A stretch of 52,129 nt of DNA from Mycobacterium sp. 852002-51163_SCH5372311 (lineage in GTDB: Bacteria; Actinomycetota; Actinomycetes; Mycobacteriales; Mycobacteriaceae): positions 1 to 52,129 of the forward strand of contig NZ_LZIJ01000025.1 of the NCBI RefSeq assembly GCF_001667115.1, in the 5' to 3' direction. The notes under the pieces were generated by a model that saw only the letters and a list, made by a program, of their open reading frames with translations, was not told the DNA's origin and searched no databases. The position numbers and the translations under genes are program-made. Below, piece by piece: positions 47,867 to 52,129 of this stretch. Within the stretch, counting starts at the first letter, position 1, and each line of letters starts with the position of its first letter.

Positions 47867-50800
47867 ATGATCTCCAAAGTACTGGTCGCCAATCGGGGGG
47901 AGATCGCGATCCGGGCCTTCCGCGCCGCATACGAGCTGGGCATCGGCACGGTGGCTGTCTATGCCTACGAGGATCGCAATTCGCAGCACCGCCTCAAGGC
48001 CGACGAGTCCTACCAGATCGGCGAGACCGGTCACCCCGTGCGCGCATACCTCTCGGTCGACGAGATCGTCGAAACCGCCCTGCGGGCAGGCGCCGACGCC
48101 GTCTACCCCGGCTACGGCTTCTTGTCGGAGAACCCCGAGTTGGCGGCGGCCTGCGCGGCCGCGGGCATCACCTTCGTCGGGCCCAGCGCCGACGTGCTCA
48201 GACTCACCGGCCACAAATCCCGGGCGATCGCCGCGGCCCGGGAAGCCGGTCTGCCGGTACTGATGTCGTCGGCCCCGTCGGACTCCGTCGACGAGTTGGT
48301 GGCCCGTGCGTCGGATCTTCGCTTTCCGTTGTTCGTCAAGGCGGTTGCCGGCGGCGGCGGGCGGGGGATGCGCCGCGTCAACGAAATCGAGGCGTTGCCT
48401 GACGCGATCGAGTCCGCCAGCCGGGAAGCCGAGTCCGCATTCGGGGACCCGACGGTCTATCTCGAGCAGGCGGTGCTCAAGCCGCGGCACATCGAGGTGC
48501 AGATCCTGGCTGACACCCACGGCAATGTCATCCACCTATACGAACGTGACTGCAGCGTGCAGCGCCGCCACCAGAAGGTCATCGAACTGGCACCCGCACC
48601 GAACCTGGATGAGAAACTGCGCGACAGAATGTGTTCCGACGCAGCCGCTTTCGCCCGGCACATCGGGTACACCTGTGCAGGCACCGTGGAATTCCTGCTC
48701 GACGAAGACGGCCACTACGTGTTCATCGAGATGAACCCACGGATTCAGGTGGAACACACCGTGACCGAGGAGATCACCGACGTCGACCTGGTCTCCAGCC
48801 AGTTGCGCATCGCCTCCGGCGAGACGCTCGACGACCTGGGTCTGCGGCAGGAGAACATCGCACCGCACGGCGCCGCATTGCAGTGCCGCATCACAACGGA
48901 GGACCCGGCCAACGGCTTCCGGCCCGACACCGGGCGGATCAGCGCCCTGCGCACTCCCGGCGGTGCCGGCATCCGCCTGGACGGCAGCACCAACCTGGGC
49001 GCGGAGATCAGCGCGCACTTCGACTCCATGCTGGTCAAGCTGACCTGCAGGGGTCGTGACTTCCCGACCGCGGTGTCCAGGGCGCGCCGGGCCATAGCAG
49101 AGTTCCGGATCCGCGGTGTGTCGACGAATATCCCCTTCCTGCAAGCGGTTCTGGACGACCCGGACTTCCAGGCCGGCCGCATCACCACGTCGTTCATCGA
49201 CGAGCGACCCCAGCTGCTCACCGCGCGCGGTTCGGCCGACCGGGGCACCAAGATCCTCAACTATCTGGCCGATGTCACGGTCAACCAGCCGCACGGGGCC
49301 CGGCCGTCGAAGGTGTACCCGCACGACAAGCTGTCTTTCCTAGATCCGGCCGATCTCGAAGTACCGCCACCCGCGGGGTCCAAGCAGCGGCTGGTCGAGC
49401 TGGGCCCGGAAGGGTTCGCACGCTGGCTTCTGGAGTCGCCGGCGGTGGGCGTCACCGACACCACGTTCCGCGACGCCCATCAGTCGCTGCTGGCTACCCG
49501 GGTCCGCACCAGCGGTCTGATCATGGTCGCGCCGTATCTCGCCCGCACGGTGCCGCAGCTGTTGTCGGTGGAGTGTTGGGGCGGCGCGACCTACGACGTG
49601 GCGCTGCGCTTCCTCAAGGAGGATCCGTGGGAGCGCCTGGCAGCACTGCGCGAAGCCATGCCCAACATTTGCCTGCAGATGCTGCTGCGGGGCCGCAACA
49701 CCGTCGGCTACACACCGTATCCGGAGGTGGTCACGTCGGCGTTCGTGGAGGAGGCGACGGCCACCGGCATCGACATCTTCCGCATCTTCGACGCGCTCAA
49801 CAATGTCGAGGCAATGCGCCCGGCGATCGACGCGGTCCGCGAAACCGGTTCTGCCATAGCAGAAGTCGCGATGTGTTATACGGGTGACCTGGGCGACCCG
49901 GAGGAGCGTCTCTACACGCTGGACTACTACCTGAAACTGGCCGAGCAGATCGTGGACGCCGGTGCGCACGTGCTGGGCATCAAGGACATGGCCGGGCTGT
50001 TGCGGCCCCCGGCCGCGAAGCGGTTGGTGGGAGCGCTGCGCAGCCGCTTCGACCTGCCGGTGCATGTGCACACTCACGACACCCCGGGTGGCCAGTTGGC
50101 CAGCTACGTGGCCGCTTGGCAGGCCGGGGCCAGCGCCGTCGACGGTGCCGCGGCACCGATGGCCGGGACCACCAGCCAGCCCGCGTTGAGCTCGATCGTG
50201 GCCGCGGCGGCGCACACCGACTACGACACGGGGCTGTCGCTGGAAGCGGTCTGCGCGCTGGAACCCTATTGGGAGGCACTGCGAAAAGTGTACGCTCCCT
50301 TCGAGTCTGGGCTGCCCGGCCCGACGGGGCGGGTGTATCACCACGAGATCCCCGGTGGCCAGTTGTCCAACCTGCGCCAGCAGGCGATTGCCCTGGGGCT
50401 GGGGGACCGGTTCGAGGAGATCGAAGACGCCTACGCCGGTGCCGACCGGGTGCTGGGCAGGCTGATCAAGGTCACCCCGTCGTCGAAGGTGGTCGGCGAT
50501 CTGGCATTGGCACTGGTCGGTGCCGGTGCGAGTGCGGACGAATTCGCCGCCGACCCAGGGCGATTCGACATCCCCGAATCGGTGATCGGGTTCCTGCGCG
50601 GCGAGCTGGGCGACCCGGCCGGCGGCTGGCCCGAGCCGCTGCGTACGGCGGCGCTGACCGGCCGCGCGCCCGCCAAGCCGACCCAGCAGCTGACGCCGGA
50701 CGACGAGGCCGCGCTGGCCTCGGCTGGGCCAAAGCGTCAGGCCACCCTTAACCGGCTGTTATTCCCCGGCCCGACAAAAGAATTCGAGGAGCACCGGGAA

Positions 50801-51259
50801 AACTACGGCGACACTTCGCAATTGTCGGCCAACCAGTTCTTCTACGGCCTGCGTCAGGGCGAAGAACATCGGGTGAAGTTGGAGCGCGGGGTGGAGCTGC
50901 TGATCGGACTGGAGGCTATCTCGGAGCCCGACGAGCGCGGCATGCGCACGGTGATGTGCATCATCAACGGCCAGCTGCGGCCGGTGTTGGTGCGCGACCG
51001 CAGCATCGCCAGTGCGGTCCCGGCCGCGGAGAAGGCGGACCGCGGCAATCCCGGACACATCGCCGCGCCGTTCGCCGGTGTGGTCGCCGTTTCGGTGTCC
51101 GAGGGCGACCAGGTGACGGCCGGCCAGACCATCGCGACCATCGAGGCGATGAAGATGGAAGCCCCGATCACCGCCTCCAAAGACGGCGTGGTGGAGCGGG
51201 TTGCCGTATCGAGCACCGAACAGGTCGAGGGCGGAGACCTCCTGGTGGTGCTGAGCTGA
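47867..51259 (+). CDS. pca: Pyruvate carboxylase
   Basis: Biotin enzyme making oxaloacetate from pyruvate, bicarbonate and ATP (anaplerosis). The ATG at 47867 ([20 protein letters not shown]) gives 1130 residues against 1127 in M. tuberculosis; the open frame upstream is antisense-free filler over the VKOR gene. Biotin carboxylase 1-450 ([38 protein letters not shown]), carboxyltransferase about 520-800 ([18 protein letters not shown], metal and Lys region [29 protein letters not shown]), and the C-terminal biotinyl domain with EAMKMEAP. Complete single-chain type. Confidence 0.97.
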   Translation: MISKVLVANRGEIAIRAFRAAYELGIGTVAVYAYEDRNSQHRLKADESYQIGETGHPVRAYLSVDEIVETALRAGADAVYPGYGFLSENPELAAACAAAGITFVGPSADVLRLTGHKSRAIAAAREAGLPVLMSSAPSDSVDELVARASDLRFPLFVKAVAGGGGRGMRRVNEIEALPDAIESASREAESAFGDPTVYLEQAVLKPRHIEVQILADTHGNVIHLYERDCSVQRRHQKVIELAPAPNLDEKLRDRMCSDAAAFARHIGYTCAGTVEFLLDEDGHYVFIEMNPRIQVEHTVTEEITDVDLVSSQLRIASGETLDDLGLRQENIAPHGAALQCRITTEDPANGFRPDTGRISALRTPGGAGIRLDGSTNLGAEISAHFDSMLVKLTCRGRDFPTAVSRARRAIAEFRIRGVSTNIPFLQAVLDDPDFQAGRITTSFIDERPQLLTARGSADRGTKILNYLADVTVNQPHGARPSKVYPHDKLSFLDPADLEVPPPAGSKQRLVELGPEGFARWLLESPAVGVTDTTFRDAHQSLLATRVRTSGLIMVAPYLARTVPQLLSVECWGGATYDVALRFLKEDPWERLAALREAMPNICLQMLLRGRNTVGYTPYPEVVTSAFVEEATATGIDIFRIFDALNNVEAMRPAIDAVRETGSAIAEVAMCYTGDLGDPEERLYTLDYYLKLAEQIVDAGAHVLGIKDMAGLLRPPAAKRLVGALRSRFDLPVHVHTHDTPGGQLASYVAAWQAGASAVDGAAAPMAGTTSQPALSSIVAAAAHTDYDTGLSLEAVCALEPYWEALRKVYAPFESGLPGPTGRVYHHEIPGGQLSNLRQQAIALGLGDRFEEIEDAYAGADRVLGRLIKVTPSSKVVGDLALALVGAGASADEFAADPGRFDIPESVIGFLRGELGDPAGGWPEPLRTAALTGRAPAKPTQQLTPDDEAALASAGPKRQATLNRLLFPGPTKEFEEHRENYGDTSQLSANQFFYGLRQGEEHRVKLERGVELLIGLEAISEPDERGMRTVMCIINGQLRPVLVRDRSIASAVPAAEKADRGNPGHIAAPFAGVVAVSVSEGDQVTAGQTIATIEAMKMEAPITASKDGVVERVAVSSTEQVEGGDLLVVLS

Positions 51260-51810
51260 CCCGAATCATCGGCGGCGTCGCCGGGGGCCGGCGCATCGCG
51301 GTCCCTTCGCGGGGGACCAGACCTACCACCGATCGGGTGCGCGAGGCGCTGTTCAACATCGTCGCCGCACGTCGGGATCTGACCGGTCTGGCGGTCCTGG
51401 ATCTCTACGCCGGCTCGGGCGCCTTGGGGCTTGAAGCGTTGTCGCGCGGGGCCGCGACGGCGCTGTTCGTGGAATCCGATCCGCGCAGCGCGGCCGTCCT
51501 CGCCCGCAACATCGACGTTCTTGGTCTGGCCGGTGCGACCCTGCGCCGCGGGGTGGTGGGCGCCGTCCTGGCGCAGGGTGCTCCCTCGCCGGTAGATCTC
51601 GTGCTGGCCGATCCGCCATATGACGTCGATACCGCCGACGTGGACGCAATGCTGGCCGATCTGTGCGCTTACGGCTGGGTCCGCGAGGGCAGCATCGCCG
51701 TGGTGGAGCGCGCCGCGGCCAGCGCGCCGTTGACGTGGCCGGCGGGTTGGTCGGTGTGGCCCCAGCGGGTATACGGCGATACCCGGCTCGAGCTGGCCGA
51801 ACTCGAGTAA
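51256..51810 (+). CDS. rsmD: 16S rRNA (guanine-966-N2)-methyltransferase RsmD
   Basis: SAM-dependent methyltransferase acting on 16S rRNA G966; counterpart of Rv2966c. SAM site [20 protein letters not shown] and catalytic LADPPYDVD are intact. The family N-terminus [20 protein letters not shown] is present, but the only codon before it that can serve as start is CTG at 51256, overlapping the pca stop in the same CTGA position where GTGA would be usual. With it the protein has 184 residues. The next GTG (51337) would delete 27 conserved residues. Confidence 0.88.
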   Translation: MTRIIGGVAGGRRIAVPSRGTRPTTDRVREALFNIVAARRDLTGLAVLDLYAGSGALGLEALSRGAATALFVESDPRSAAVLARNIDVLGLAGATLRRGVVGAVLAQGAPSPVDLVLADPPYDVDTADVDAMLADLCAYGWVREGSIAVVERAAASAPLTWPAGWSVWPQRVYGDTRLELAELE

Positions 51811-51835
51811 CTCGTCCTGCTGACTTGCGGCGGAG

Positions 51836-52129
51836 CTACGGGTCGTCTTCGTCGTTCCTGTTGGGCAGGATTGTTTCGGGGTGGTGGTAGGTGTTGGTGC
51901 GGGGTTGGCCGTGGTCGAGGTGGGGCGGTGGGATCCATTGGGTTTGGCCGTTGGGTTGTTTTCGGGTTTGCCAGCCGGTGTTGAGGAGTTTGTGGTGGGG
52001 TGTGCAGGCGAAGGTGAGGTTGTCGATGTCGGTGCGCCCGCCTGCGGCCCACTCTGTGGTGTGGTGGACTTCGCTGTAGTAGCCGGGGGCGTCGCAGCCG
52101 GGGTGGGTGCAGCCGCGGTCTGTGGCGTA
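51836..52129 (-). CDS. 13E12-repeat/DUF222-type HNH endonuclease (C-terminal end)
   Basis: 97 residues run in from the window end. The HNH zinc-finger core is clear: [20 protein letters not shown], then [16 protein letters not shown] and [15 protein letters not shown]. This is the C-terminal half of the mycobacterial 13E12 family, repetitive and often associated with mobile REP13E12 elements. The N-terminal DUF222 part lies beyond the window. In M. tuberculosis coaD (kdtB) follows rsmD; here this gene intervenes, so an insertion or rearrangement begins at 51811. Confidence 0.85.
   Translation of the reverse strand, partial: YATDRGCTHPGCDAPGYYSEVHHTTEWAAGGRTDIDNLTFACTPHHKLLNTGWQTRKQPNGQTQWIPPPHLDHGQPRTNTYHHPETILPNRNDEDDP

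Overview
The window comes from a high-GC actinobacterium, almost certainly a slow-growing Mycobacterium. Gene content, order and protein lengths follow, in reverse, the stretch I know from M. tuberculosis as lppZ (Rv3006) to the rsmD-like gene Rv2966c. Locus names are from memory of that synteny, not from a search. The species cannot be fixed from the sequence alone, but extra and missing genes show it is not a member of the tuberculosis complex.

Layout. 1-1154: partial lipoprotein gene lppZ; the first 230 bases are a perfect fold-back, probably an assembly or library artefact at a contig end. 1369-6245: doxX, cfp6 and the ilvB-ilvN-ilvC operon, preceded by an apparent branched-chain-amino-acid attenuator with its own leader peptide. 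6314-11784: accessory segment with a WrbA-like flavoprotein, a cyclase/ATPase/LuxR giant regulator and a divergent cytochrome P450. 11829-19581: FAD oxidoreductase, serA, leuB, an MFS transporter, a FAH-family enzyme and gltX. 19714-23501: tRNA-Gln(CTG), tRNA-Glu(CTC), a PPOX flavin/F420 protein, an IclR regulator and leuC-leuD. 23715-30761: hupB, mutT1, ppk, fbiD, gpsA (gpdA2) and ddl. 30783-33372: a DUF3515 protein, thiL, a DUF1330 protein and ung. 33446-38743: second accessory segment, a NarL-type two-component pair divergent from a small unknown protein translationally coupled to an MmpL transporter. 38836-51810: rpmB, an intact DAK/FakA-like gene, recG, a secreted nuclease-like protein, an aldo-keto reductase, the wreck of a second aldo-keto reductase, lipN, a DsbA-like/VKOR pair, pyruvate carboxylase and rsmD. 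51836-52129: C-terminal end of a 13E12-type HNH protein.

Functionally the window gathers branched-chain amino acid synthesis (ilvBNC, leuB, leuC, leuD), serine synthesis, glutamyl-tRNA supply, nucleotide-pool and DNA repair (mutT1, ung, recG), polyphosphate and F420 metabolism, envelope precursors (ddl) and oxidative folding outside the membrane. Many neighbours overlap by 1-8 bases, which indicates translational coupling. No intergenic gap exceeds about 220 bases.

The most interesting points are the ilvB attenuator, the cyclase regulator with the unusual Gln/Asn substrate-site pair beside a P450, the two-component/MmpL module, the decayed aldo-keto reductase whose start codon overlaps that of lipN on the other strand, paired TRIT-like terminators at convergent gene ends, and the fold-back at the window start. 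No CRISPR array, prophage or complete insertion sequence is visible.
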